Assembly (NCBI RefSeq): GCF_009388985.1
Contig: NZ_CP036422.1
Location: 2,122,501-2,186,500 of the forward strand
Length of the DNA stretch: 64,000 nucleotides
From: Halioglobus maricola
GTDB taxonomy: Bacteria > Pseudomonadota > Gammaproteobacteria > Pseudomonadales > Halieaceae
Direction: 5' to 3'
In this document: positions 1-8,065 of the stretch, piece by piece
How positions within the stretch are numbered: position 1 is the stretch's first letter
Layout of the letters: each line of letters starts with the position of its first letter
Notes under the pieces: model-generated
What the model saw: the letters and a program-made list of their open reading frames with translations, nothing else
What the model was told of the DNA's origin: nothing
Databases searched by the model: none
Translations under genes and position numbers: made by a program

Positions 1-575
1 TCAATACCGCCGACGTTGAAGCCGGAGCGAGCTGCGTGATCACCGGCCTTGGCGGCGTGGGTATGGCCGCCGTACAGGGAGCTAGAATTGCTGGGGCTTC
101 GCTCATAATTGCGTCGGACCCGGTTGCAGCGCGGCGCGACCTGGCGCTGCAGTTTGGCGCCACGCATGTCATAGATCCAACATCGGATGACCTGGCAGCG
201 CTGGTGCAGGAATTGACTGCCGGGATCGGCGCTGACTACGTTATCGAGACGGCGGGCAAAGCAACGCTGATAGAGCAGGGCGTTCAGCTGAGTCGCATCG
301 GAGGCACTACCGTGGCTGTTGGGTCGCCTGGATTTGAAGAACATCTGACGATTCCGAATGTCGTCCTGTTTCAGGCGCTGGAGAAAAAGCTTTGTGGCTG
401 CCTGCTTGGTTCTTCCAATTCACTGTTCGAAATTCCCCGCCTTTTGCGCCTGTGGCGAGCGGGCGATCTCGATATGGCCGGGATGATAACCCACCGACGG
501 CCGCTCGCGGAGGTCAACGAAGGTTTCGCAGACCTGGAGGCAGGCCGCGGAATACGCACAGTGATCGAGATCTAA
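1..575 (+). CDS. Zinc-type alcohol dehydrogenase, C-terminal part (cut by window edge)
   Basis: The reading frame is open to the left edge, so the N-terminal catalytic domain with its zinc ligands lies outside the window. What remains starts at the end of the catalytic core and contains the nucleotide-binding Rossmann motif GLGGVGMAAV, followed by an acidic residue (ASDPV) at the end of beta-2 that suggests NAD preference. It ends with the usual C-terminal helices of the medium-chain dehydrogenase/reductase superfamily. It would oxidise an alcohol or reduce an aldehyde in the cytoplasm; the substrate cannot be read from the sequence. Its stop overlaps the stop of the convergent flavin oxidoreductase by 4 bp. 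The GTG at 36 is internal, not a true start. Confidence 0.9.
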   Translation, partial: NTADVEAGASCVITGLGGVGMAAVQGARIAGASLIIASDPVAARRDLALQFGATHVIDPTSDDLAALVQELTAGIGADYVIETAGKATLIEQGVQLSRIGGTTVAVGSPGFEEHLTIPNVVLFQALEKKLCGCLLGSSNSLFEIPRLLRLWRAGDLDMAGMITHRRPLAEVNEGFADLEAGRGIRTVIEI

Positions 576-1780
576 GCAGGCGCATTTTCGACACAGCGAA
601 TACCGCCTGGAGCCTCGATGAGCGATGCGCACTTGTTGCAGTGGCTGCAATTGTTGCGATAGTTCGGGTTGCTCATCGCGTTGTTAACGTAGTGGGGATC
701 TTTCACCAATGGGCGACCCATCTGGACGAAATCAAAACCCTCGCGCATGACTTTCTCAAGACTTTCCAGTTCTGTACAGCCACCGATATAGACCATCTGA
801 CAATTCACCCGGTCGCGTATTTTGCTGGCGTCGCTGAGAAAGAAATTCTCTTCGTAAGGATAGTGCCGAAACAGGCGCGGGCCATAGTACTTGAGCCCCA
901 GGCGCGCGATGGGATTGGTTTCTACCTCGAGCATACCCTTGTCCAGTGTCTCTCCGCGAAAGTAGACCATAGGGTTAAAGCTGCTCGTGCCCCCAGAACA
1001 GATGAGGGCGTCAATGCCTGCATTGTCGAGCATGGCTGCTACTTCAATCGCTTCATCGAACTGTAAACCGTCTCGTACGCCGTCGGTCATGCCCATCTTG
1101 CCCAGGATCGGGAAATCGTCGCCGACTGCCTCGCGTACTGCGTCCAGTGCCCGCAGTGGCAGGCGCATTCGATTCTCCAGGCTGCCGCCATACTCGTCCG
1201 TCCGGCGATTACTTCGCGGGCTGATGAATTGGGAAAGACCATAGCCATGGCTGAAGTGGATTTCGATCGCGTCGAAGCCAACGCTCTTCATAAATAGGGC
1301 GGCGTCCCGATAGGTCTTAACAAGGTAGTCGATGTCTTCGAGCTTCATCGCGCCGGCAAAAGGCATGCCCGCTGAGATGCCGAGCATATTGAGCTGGCGC
1401 GAGGGACCGAGCGGTCTCTTCAGGCGCTGCAGCTTACGGTTCTTGGTGAAGTTACCGCAGTGCGTCATCTGCCCAGAGACCTTTACGTCCGGGGCAACTG
1501 ACTTCAGCTCAGTAATCAGGTGCGTGTATTGCGGGCGAAACTGCTCATCCATCCAGGGCATCTGGTCGTTGATTCGGCCGTCAGCTTCCGTCGTGCAATA
1601 GCCGATTGTGGTCATCGCAGTACCGCCGGCGACAATTTCCCTGTGAAAATCGAGCAGCAACTCGCCGGGCACACCGTCAGGCGACTTGCCCTCATATGTG
1701 GCGGCTTTGAGAATGCGGTTTTTCAGTTGCAGCTTGCCGAGCTTGGCAGGGGAAAATGCTTTCTGCAGATGTTCACTCAT
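572..1780 (-). CDS. Old-yellow-enzyme-type NADH:flavin oxidoreductase
   Basis: The protein of 402 aa is an FMN-dependent TIM-barrel oxidoreductase of the OYE/2,4-dienoyl-CoA reductase superfamily. The signature HFSHGYGLSQFISPRSN followed by RRTDEYGGSLENR is the FMN and active-site region. Near the C-terminus Cys378, Cys381, Cys384 and Cys396 form a CX2CX2CX11C cluster resembling the 4Fe-4S ligands of dienoyl-CoA reductases (usually CX2CX3CX11C). There is no C-terminal FAD/NADH domain, so it is a short single-domain form. It probably reduces an activated C=C bond, or acts in oxidative demethylation, in the neighbouring catabolic cluster. The ATG start is preceded only by a weak purine stretch. 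It probably shares a transcript with the upstream SDR gene. Confidence 0.87.
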   Translation of the reverse strand: MSEHLQKAFSPAKLGKLQLKNRILKAATYEGKSPDGVPGELLLDFHREIVAGGTAMTTIGYCTTEADGRINDQMPWMDEQFRPQYTHLITELKSVAPDVKVSGQMTHCGNFTKNRKLQRLKRPLGPSRQLNMLGISAGMPFAGAMKLEDIDYLVKTYRDAALFMKSVGFDAIEIHFSHGYGLSQFISPRSNRRTDEYGGSLENRMRLPLRALDAVREAVGDDFPILGKMGMTDGVRDGLQFDEAIEVAAMLDNAGIDALICSGGTSSFNPMVYFRGETLDKGMLEVETNPIARLGLKYYGPRLFRHYPYEENFFLSDASKIRDRVNCQMVYIGGCTELESLEKVMREGFDFVQMGRPLVKDPHYVNNAMSNPNYRNNCSHCNKCASLIEAPGGIRCVENAPA

Positions 1781-1824
1781 GGGCTTGGTCTCGTATCAGG
1801 TGAGTATCTCTAAAGTATGTCGGC

Positions 1825-2574
1825 TCAAGCCATCGCGGTGGAATAGCCACCATCTACAGCCAGGGTCTGGCCGGTAATCCAACTCGCGGCGGGCGAGGTC
1901 AGGAAGAGTACCGCAGCGGCTATGTCTTCCGGTGTTCCCGCTCGTTTAAGCCCCTGACGAGGATACATCGCCTCAACCATCTCAGGCATATGCTCAAACA
2001 CCGGGGCTGTCAGGTTGGTCCGTGTAAAGCCAGCCGCCACGGCATTGGCGCGTATGCCTGCCGGGCCCCAGCTGATCCCCAGTGTTTTCATTAACTGCGA
2101 TAGGCCGGCCTTGGCCGCACCGTAGCCAGGGGTCCATTCATAACCGAAGTAAGTCGTCATCGAAGCGATACCAATTACGCTGGCACCGCCATCAATCTGG
2201 CTGTTCTCGAGTAGCGGTTTACAGGCTGAGCTGAGGTGAAATGCGCTGGCCAGGTTGATATTGAGAGAGGCGTCAAATCCCTCACTACCCCATTCGTCAG
2301 CCTGTGCGCCACCCGCATTGTTAATAAGAATGTCCAGTGCATCCAGGCTTTCTGCGAGATCGGACAACGCAGTGTGCGAGGAGACATCCAGGGCGCGATA
2401 GTCGAGGCCGGAGAGGTCGTGCTCGTAGTCAGTAGCACTGGCTTTTCTGCCGGTGATCACCACCTTCGCCCCAGCTTGCTGGAAAGCCTTGGCTGTCGCG
2501 AGGCCAATACCATTGGAGCCGCCTGTTACCAGTACATGGGCACCGCTGTAGTTGAATGTTACGCCTGTTTTCAT
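1825..2574 (-). CDS. Short-chain dehydrogenase/reductase
   Basis: A classical SDR of 249 aa. The cofactor-binding motif TGGSNGIG is at residues 17-24, NNAG follows near residue 87, the catalytic Tyr-x3-Lys appears as YGAAK, and the C-terminal ITGQTLAVDGGYS matches the family end. An Arg in TGRKAS after beta-2 suggests NADP(H). It interconverts a hydroxyl and a keto group on an unknown substrate in the cytoplasm. The start ATG is preceded on the - strand by AGGGAG and AGGA. It lies upstream of the flavin oxidoreductase on the same strand (44 bp gap) and diverges from the VOC/sulfotransferase operon, so both sides may be controlled from the 2575-2679 region. Confidence 0.9.
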   Translation of the reverse strand: MKTGVTFNYSGAHVLVTGGSNGIGLATAKAFQQAGAKVVITGRKASATDYEHDLSGLDYRALDVSSHTALSDLAESLDALDILINNAGGAQADEWGSEGFDASLNINLASAFHLSSACKPLLENSQIDGGASVIGIASMTTYFGYEWTPGYGAAKAGLSQLMKTLGISWGPAGIRANAVAAGFTRTNLTAPVFEHMPEMVEAMYPRQGLKRAGTPEDIAAAVLFLTSPAASWITGQTLAVDGGYSTAMA

Positions 2575-2679
2575 CGTCCTGGACTCCCTTTTTCAGCCAA
2601 AGTCTGAATACTCAGCCGCCCCAATATATAAAACACTTGTATTAAAAATCCTAACTGAATAGCTTGTTAGGCCTGCCAA
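2575..2679. promoter_or_regulatory. Divergent promoter region with inverted repeat 2650-2671
   Basis: This AT-rich gap separates the SDR (- strand) from the VOC operon (+ strand). It contains the inverted repeat CCTAAC (2650-2655) and GTTAGG (2666-2671) with a 10-bp spacer, and AT-rich blocks (ATATATAAAA) that could act as -10 elements. A 6-10-6 palindrome between divergent catabolic genes suits a TetR- or MarR-type operator. No regulator gene is visible next to it, so the assignment is inference. Confidence 0.4.
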
Positions 2680-3153
2680 ATGACGAGACGGACTAACAAT
2701 ATGAACGATAGCGATTCCGCTGCACTTTCACTGCCACCAGTATCTCAGATCGGCTTCGTTGTGCGCGACCTTGAACAGTCGATCGCCCGATACCAGCCCA
2801 TCTTCGGCGAATTTGTGGAAATGTCGCCCGGTGAGATGGATTGGGAGTATCGGGGCAAGACTGAGCCAGCTGAACTGAAAATTGCTTTCGGCAAAAGTGG
2901 CGACGTGGAGATCGAGTTAATCGAGTGGGTTTCCGGCGAGTGTCCGCACAAGGAATTTATTGAGGCGGGCCATGAGGGGATGCAGCACCTCCGTTTCCTG
3001 GTCGATGATGTCGACGCCAAAGTAAAGGAAGCTGAAGCCCTCGGTTATCAGCAGATCTGGTACAAACGCTTCGCCGAAGGCCTGGCGGCGTCCTACCTCG
3101 AGAAGGAAGGCGACCCGCTGATAGTGGAACTTTTTGAGAACAGCCACGGCTGA
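2680..3153 (+). CDS. VOC/glyoxalase-fold protein
   Basis: A vicinal-oxygen-chelate protein of 157 aa (150 aa from the second ATG at 2701). The fold is suggested by the opening QIGFVVRDLEQSIARYQPIFG, a central block (GHEGMQHLRFLVDDVDAKV) and a closing SYLEKEGDPLIVELFE, the usual beta-alpha-beta-beta-beta repeat pattern with metal-binding His and Glu positions. Family members include glyoxalases, epimerases and extradiol dioxygenases; the reaction here is unknown. It opens a four-gene + strand operon. Neither start has a strong ribosome-binding site: GTTAGG precedes 2680 by 8 bases and GAGACGG lies upstream of 2701. Confidence 0.82.
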   Translation: MTRRTNNMNDSDSAALSLPPVSQIGFVVRDLEQSIARYQPIFGEFVEMSPGEMDWEYRGKTEPAELKIAFGKSGDVEIELIEWVSGECPHKEFIEAGHEGMQHLRFLVDDVDAKVKEAEALGYQQIWYKRFAEGLAASYLEKEGDPLIVELFENSHG

Positions 3154-3163
3154 GTCGCATTGT

Positions 3164-4426
3164 ATGGCTGAGACTATCCGCATATCTGATCTGGCTGCCC
3201 CGCGTTATACCGAGTTGCAGCAGTCCATTCGCGATTATGGAGAGACCCTGTCGGTCACCCTTGATGCTCAGGAGATTCTTGCCGAGGCGTCGGACGCGCT
3301 CGGGCTCGAGGACTGGGGCGCTCAGGACTTCCGGGAACGTCTCGAACTGCTGTGCAGTGAGTGGAGCAGTGACAGCGGCCTGAATGCGCTTGGCCGTTCC
3401 AGTTTGCGAGCCAAACTTTTGTTGTATGCTCGCAACCGCCTGCTGATCCAGGACTTACTGAAACGACATCCGGAGATACACGATGTTGAAATCAAGGCGC
3501 CAATTATTGTCGCGGGCCTGCCGCGCTCGGGCACAACGCATCTGCTGAACCTGATGGCCGCAGACAGGCGCCTGCGCGCTCTGCCTCTGTGGGAGTCCTA
3601 CGAGCCAGTGCCTGTTCCCGGTGAAGAAATTCTGCCGGACGGTACCGACCCGCGGTACCAGCGCTGTGCCGACGCCTGGGCGATGACCTCGCAAACCTTG
3701 CCTTATCTCGCGGCGATGCATCCGATGGATCCGGACCATATCCACGAAGAATTGGAGCTGATGGGCCCGGATTACGCCTCGTACAATTTCGAATGGTTGT
3801 GCCAGTGCCCCCGCTGGCGGGATCACTACTACAGCAGCGATCAGACGCCGCATTATGAGTACATGAAGACCGTGCTCAAGATACTTACCTGGCAAGACGG
3901 CGACAACGGTGGCAATACACGATGGGTGCTCAAGTGCCCCCAGCATCTGGAACAGTTGCCGGTATTACACAAGGTGTTTCCGGACGCCACCATCGCGATC
4001 ACGCACAGAGACCCGGTGTCTGTGATCCAGTCGGCCGCTACGATGGTTGCCTATGGCCAGCGGATGTCACGTGATGACATCGATCCCGCAGCAATCATCG
4101 ACTATTGGTCCGATCGCATCCATCACTTGCTGGCGGCTTGTGCCAGAGACCGCGCCGAGCTGCCAGCGGAGCAAAGTATCGATGTCCCGTTCCACGAATT
4201 CATGGCGGATGACCTGGCCATGGTGCGCAGGATCTACGAGATCGCGAAGCTACCAATGACCGCAGAGGCCGAGCGTGATCTGAAATCGTTCATCGAAAAC
4301 CATCCAAGGGGTAAACACGGCCGCGTGGTTTACGATTTGGCCGAGGATTTCGGAGTCGATCCCGCAGCGCTGAGAGAACGCTTTAACTTCTACTATGCTG
4401 CCTTTCCTGCCGCACCAGAGTCCTGA
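3164..4426 (+). CDS. Sulfotransferase family protein
   Basis: A 420-aa protein of the PAPS-dependent sulfotransferase fold (Sulfotransfer_3-like). The 5'-phosphosulfate loop is seen as GLPRSGTTHLLNLM, with PRSGTT at about residues 120-125. The 3'-phosphate-binding region follows as VLKCPQHLEQL and AIAITHRDPVSVIQS. The acceptor substrate cannot be read; relatives in Actinobacteria and marine Gammaproteobacteria sit in lipid or sterol metabolism clusters. The ATG at 3164 is preferred over an in-frame TTG at 3134 that lies inside the VOC gene. The next gene starts 8 bp after the stop and encodes a sulfatase-like hydrolase, so sulfation and desulfation functions may be paired here. Confidence 0.88.
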   Translation: MAETIRISDLAAPRYTELQQSIRDYGETLSVTLDAQEILAEASDALGLEDWGAQDFRERLELLCSEWSSDSGLNALGRSSLRAKLLLYARNRLLIQDLLKRHPEIHDVEIKAPIIVAGLPRSGTTHLLNLMAADRRLRALPLWESYEPVPVPGEEILPDGTDPRYQRCADAWAMTSQTLPYLAAMHPMDPDHIHEELELMGPDYASYNFEWLCQCPRWRDHYYSSDQTPHYEYMKTVLKILTWQDGDNGGNTRWVLKCPQHLEQLPVLHKVFPDATIAITHRDPVSVIQSAATMVAYGQRMSRDDIDPAAIIDYWSDRIHHLLAACARDRAELPAEQSIDVPFHEFMADDLAMVRRIYEIAKLPMTAEAERDLKSFIENHPRGKHGRVVYDLAEDFGVDPAALRERFNFYYAAFPAAPES

Positions 4427-4434
4427 GGACTACT

Positions 4435-5661
4435 ATGAGAAACCCGATCTACAAATCGCGACCGGTAGAGCCTAATCCCGCTCGCTTTGGCGGTGAACGT
4501 ATCAACGACTTTATCGTTCTATCGGAAGCATTTTCCAATGCGTATTTGATAGAAACAGGTGAGGGTGCTGTACAGATAAACGCTGGCATGGGAATGGAGG
4601 CACCCGTTATCGAGGCCAACTTCCGCACTTTCAGTGAAGAGTCTGTGCGCGCACTGATCCTTACCCAGGGTCATGTTGACCATGTCGGCGGGACAGCCTA
4701 TTTTCGCGACAAGAATCCCGGGCTGCAGGTTATCGCGAGTGAGCACAACGCCGAACACCAGGCCTACGACGCTCGACTGGCGCCTTTCAGGGCAGGGCGC
4801 TCAGCATTTGCGTTTACCGAAAAATTCGCCGAGGCATTTCAATACTATGCAGAACAGGGTTACAGCGAGTTCCCGGCCCAGGACACGCCAACGCCGGATA
4901 TTGGGGTACAGGATCGCTATGCATTCGAATTTGGCGGTATGCAGTTTGAAGTGCTTGCGGTTCCAGGTGCTGAGACCAACGACTCGGTAATCGTCTGGCT
5001 ACCGCAGCACCGGATTTGTTTTACCGGAAACCTGTTCGGCTGCCCGTTTGGGCATTTCCCCAACCTCGTCACTATCCGCGGCGACCGCTACCGGGATGCC
5101 TTGGTTGTTGCAGAGGCTGTAAAAGTCGTACGTGATCTTGACCCAGAGATGATCTGCTACGGCCATCACGGGCCCATCATGGGACAAGAATTGATACGCA
5201 GTGAATTGGACGCTCTCCATGGCGCCATCATGTACGTTCATGACGAAACGGTGAAAGGCATGAATGCGGGGAAGGACGTACATACGCTGATGGCTGAAAT
5301 ATCGCTGCCCGAAGCGCTAGAAGTCGGGCAGGGCTACGGTAAGGTATCCTGGAGTGTGCGCGCAATTTGGGAAAACTACGCCGGCTGGTTTCAGCATTCG
5401 TCCACGACTGAGCTCTATGCCGTACCTCGCACCAGCATCCATGGCGATCTGGTGGAGCTGGCGGGCGGTGCCGGAGCACTGCTGGAACGCGCGCAACAAA
5501 AATTTGATGACGGCGAGTACGAGCAGGCTCTACATCTTCTGGACATTGTTCCTGCGACAGCAGATGGCGCCGAGGCTTTGCGCGTGGCCGTTCACAGGGA
5601 GCTCGGCAAGATGACAGACAACTTCTGGCTGCAATCATGGCTGAAAAAGCAACAAGGCTAG
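4435..5661 (+). CDS. Metallo-beta-lactamase-fold hydrolase, alkylsulfatase-like
   Basis: The protein of 408 aa has an MBL domain at the N-terminus and a C-terminal part resembling the alkyl-sulfatase dimerisation domain (a block from about residue 280, with SWSVRAIWENYAGWF, then a helical segment ending LRVAVHRELG). The metal motif reads TQGHVDHVGG near residues 77-86, so the first His of the usual HxHxDH is replaced by Gln while the second His, the Asp and the last His remain. A later GHHGPIMG near residue 243 supplies another metal ligand. Family knowledge points to hydrolysis of a sulfate ester or thioester. GAGGA precedes the ATG by 5 bases. It is co-transcribed with the sulfotransferase upstream and the carboxyltransferase 4 bp downstream. 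Confidence 0.83.
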   Translation: MRNPIYKSRPVEPNPARFGGERINDFIVLSEAFSNAYLIETGEGAVQINAGMGMEAPVIEANFRTFSEESVRALILTQGHVDHVGGTAYFRDKNPGLQVIASEHNAEHQAYDARLAPFRAGRSAFAFTEKFAEAFQYYAEQGYSEFPAQDTPTPDIGVQDRYAFEFGGMQFEVLAVPGAETNDSVIVWLPQHRICFTGNLFGCPFGHFPNLVTIRGDRYRDALVVAEAVKVVRDLDPEMICYGHHGPIMGQELIRSELDALHGAIMYVHDETVKGMNAGKDVHTLMAEISLPEALEVGQGYGKVSWSVRAIWENYAGWFQHSSTTELYAVPRTSIHGDLVELAGGAGALLERAQQKFDDGEYEQALHLLDIVPATADGAEALRVAVHRELGKMTDNFWLQSWLKKQQG

Positions 5662-5665
5662 CGAT

Positions 5666-7144
5666 ATGAGTGAGAACCGTCAGCAGTGGCAGGCGTTACT
5701 GGATGAGTTAAATCAGCGACAAGCCACGGCCGAAGCCATGGGTGGCGAAGAAAGGGTCGCCAGACAGCATGCCAAAGGGCGGCTCACTGCAAGAGAGCGA
5801 ATCGATGGCCTGTTTGACCCCGATACATTCAACGAAATAGGCGCGCTTGCCGGTAGCAATCACCCGGGCGGGGAAGCGCCGCTCGCGGGCGATGGCGTTG
5901 TCGGCGGAACCGGCATGATACAAGGGCAGACGGTAGTGGCCCTGGTAGAGGATTTTACCGTCAAGGGCGGCTCCATCGGCCACGTAAATGCTGCCAAGCG
6001 CGCTCGTCTGGTGAGGCTCGCAGCGGAGCAGCGCCTGCCTCTGGTCCTGGTCCTGGAGGGCGCTGGCGAGCGAGCCAGCAATAGTTTAGAGCGATACCCG
6101 AATACCCCCAATGATCTGCAACTGGTGGCCGACCTGAAAGGCAAGGTACCGGTAGTCACCATTGTTCTGGGCGCGTCAGCCGGTCATGGTGCGCTAACGG
6201 GGATGTTTGCCGACTTGATCATCATGCTTGAGGGAGCTGCCCTGTTTACCGCCGGGCCACCGGTGGTCTTCGCTTCCATGGGCGTCGAATGCACCCCGGA
6301 AGAGCTCGGCAGTGCACAGATGCACGCGACCGAGAGTGGCGTTGTCCATAATATCGCTACCAGCGAACAGGATGCGTTCGCCCAGGCCCGGTACTTCCTG
6401 ACCATGACCAACCGGCAGGATGAAGACAATTCACGCGCTCAAGGCAGTGCCCGACGCTACATTGTTGACGAGCTGCTCGACATTATCCCTCCAGCCGGGC
6501 AAAAGGCCTATGATGTGCGTGCAGTTGTGCGCGCGATTGCCGACGATGAGACCGTATTTGAGCTGCAACCCGGCTATGGCAGTTCACTGGTCGTCGCATT
6601 GGCAAGGGTTGGCGGCGTTGCCACTATGCTCGTGGCAAACCAGCCGGCCGTGCAGGCAGGCGCAATTACCTGTGAGGCTGCGGAAAAGGCGACACACTTT
6701 ATCGAGGTCGCCGAGCAATTCTCGCTGCCGCTGGTCTTTTTGCTGGATAACCCCGGCGCGATGCCCGGCCCTCAGTCTGAGCGAGCGGGCATTCTCAAAG
6801 CAGCTGGGAAAATGTTCGCCGCCCAGCGGCGCTATCGTGGGCAGAAGATTGCAGTAACTCTGCGCAAGGGCTTCGGTTTTGGTTCATCGGCCATGGGGAT
6901 GAACCCCTGGGACAGCCAGGCAATGAGCCTGGCGCTGCCCTCCGTGTCTCTGGGAGGGGTGCCAGCGATTGGCGGCGATGTAGCGGCAAAAGCCAGCGCG
7001 GAAGAATCTGCAAAAATGCAGGACATCCAATCGGGGGCCTGGGTGCCTGCCGATTCCATGGCCTTTGACAAGATCGTGAATCCAGTCGATCTTCGCAACG
7101 AGATCATCGACGTCTTGCACCGCAGTCGCTATCGCAGTGTTTAA
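5666..7144 (+). CDS. Acyl-CoA carboxylase beta (carboxyltransferase) subunit
   Basis: The 492-aa protein carries both halves of the carboxyltransferase fold. The N-domain shows GRLTARERIDGLFD, GGSIGHVNAAK and ASAGHGALTGMFADLIIM. The C-domain shows FELQPGYGSSLVVALARVGG, PLVFLLDNPGAMPG and RKGFGFGSSAMG. Such subunits transfer CO2 from carboxybiotin to acetyl-, propionyl-, methylcrotonyl- or geranyl-CoA; the acyl specificity cannot be decided by eye. The biotin carboxylase/carrier subunit is not in the window, so the partner must be encoded elsewhere. It is the last gene of the + strand operon, and its stop overlaps the convergent luciferase-like gene by 4 bp. Confidence 0.9.
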   Translation: MSENRQQWQALLDELNQRQATAEAMGGEERVARQHAKGRLTARERIDGLFDPDTFNEIGALAGSNHPGGEAPLAGDGVVGGTGMIQGQTVVALVEDFTVKGGSIGHVNAAKRARLVRLAAEQRLPLVLVLEGAGERASNSLERYPNTPNDLQLVADLKGKVPVVTIVLGASAGHGALTGMFADLIIMLEGAALFTAGPPVVFASMGVECTPEELGSAQMHATESGVVHNIATSEQDAFAQARYFLTMTNRQDEDNSRAQGSARRYIVDELLDIIPPAGQKAYDVRAVVRAIADDETVFELQPGYGSSLVVALARVGGVATMLVANQPAVQAGAITCEAAEKATHFIEVAEQFSLPLVFLLDNPGAMPGPQSERAGILKAAGKMFAAQRRYRGQKIAVTLRKGFGFGSSAMGMNPWDSQAMSLALPSVSLGGVPAIGGDVAAKASAEESAKMQDIQSGAWVPADSMAFDKIVNPVDLRNEIIDVLHRSRYRSV

Positions 7145-8046
7145 TAGATCTGTAGCTGGCGGATCTTTTCGAAACTGGCGAGCTGGTCTGCGGCGCTAAC
7201 GCCGGGTAAGCCACCGCGAAGAATCAAGTGAGTCATCCCAAGCTCTTCCTTGTAGCGCGTCAGCGTTTCGCTCACATAGGTGATAGAGCCCACGATCGCT
7301 GTCTCGTCTGTCGCCTGGCCGCGATGCAGTCCCGCTGAGCTGAGTTGTTCTATCAGTGCTGTCTTGATTCTCTCTGCCTCGGCCTGGCTTTCCACCGTGT
7401 AGACCGTTCTCATTATCGGCGTAGTGCTCTTAACAGCGCCCGCTATCGCTCGATAGGCTTCCAGGTTTGTGGCCAGAACATCATATGACTCCAACGGAGA
7501 TGCCAGGTAGGGCAAACCGAGCTCTGCAATTTGTTGCAAAGCTTTTGGGCCAATGGCTGCCGCCCACAACCGTGGCTCAGGCTGCTGGAGAGGCAGAGGA
7601 GACAGCGCTATCGGTGTTTCACCGTGCCAAAGCGCTCGTATCTGCGCGAGACGCTCTGCGAACAGCTTGCGCTTGTCACCCGAGCGAATCTCAAAGGCCT
7701 CGAACATTTTGGGTTGAATCCCACGCCCAAGCCCGAGAATGAGCCGGCCATTGCATAAGCGGTCCAACACGGCAATCTCTTCTGCTGCCAGCATGGCGTT
7801 CCGTATCGGCAGGAGATAGGACACACAGCCCAGCGCAATGTCATTGGTGACCGCAGCGGCGGCAGCCAACAGGAGCAGGGGCGCGGGAACACTGCGCTGG
7901 CCACTGAAGTGGCTCTCTGGTACCCAGAACGAGTCAAAGCCCAGCGCCTCTGCTGTGCGCGCCTGCTCGGCCAGACGGGCTCCGCTACTGATCCCTGTCC
8001 AATCCCAGGGGGTAATGCCGAGATGAATGTTTCCTGATGCATGCAT
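7141..8046 (-). CDS. Luciferase-like (LLM class) flavin-dependent monooxygenase
   Basis: A bacterial-luciferase-fold TIM barrel of about 301 aa. Recognisable blocks are LAEQARTAEALGFDSFWVPESHF at the start, the central ILGLGRGIQPKMFEAF, and AAIGPKALQQIAELGLPYL. Members use FMNH2 or F420 to oxidise organic substrates or oxidise alcohols; the substrate is unknown. An ATG at 8067 would overlap the start codon of the divergent pseudouridine synthase gene, so the ATG at 8046 (MHASGNIHLG) is preferred. It faces the carboxylase gene tail to tail and may belong functionally to the preceding catabolic cluster. Confidence 0.85.
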   Translation of the reverse strand: MHASGNIHLGITPWDWTGISSGARLAEQARTAEALGFDSFWVPESHFSGQRSVPAPLLLLAAAAAVTNDIALGCVSYLLPIRNAMLAAEEIAVLDRLCNGRLILGLGRGIQPKMFEAFEIRSGDKRKLFAERLAQIRALWHGETPIALSPLPLQQPEPRLWAAAIGPKALQQIAELGLPYLASPLESYDVLATNLEAYRAIAGAVKSTTPIMRTVYTVESQAEAERIKTALIEQLSSAGLHRGQATDETAIVGSITYVSETLTRYKEELGMTHLILRGGLPGVSAADQLASFEKIRQLQIY

Positions 8047-8051
8047 GGGCC

Positions 8052-8057
8052 TATAAT
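8052..8057 (+). promoter_or_regulatory. Consensus -10 box, possibly leaderless rsuA promoter
   Basis: An exact TATAAT lies 8 bases before the ATG of the pseudouridine synthase gene. Transcription from it would begin at or within a few bases of the start codon, giving a leaderless or nearly leaderless mRNA. The reverse strand of the same site reads TATTAT and could serve the divergent luciferase-like gene. No good -35 match was found at 16-18 bp. Confidence 0.4.
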
Positions 8058-8065
8058 ACAGCCCC

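Noticed and set aside
392..1066. 224-aa + strand frame over the OYE gene
   Set aside because: It lies opposite the flavin oxidoreductase gene and shows only shadow-like Arg/Pro-rich sequence without a family.
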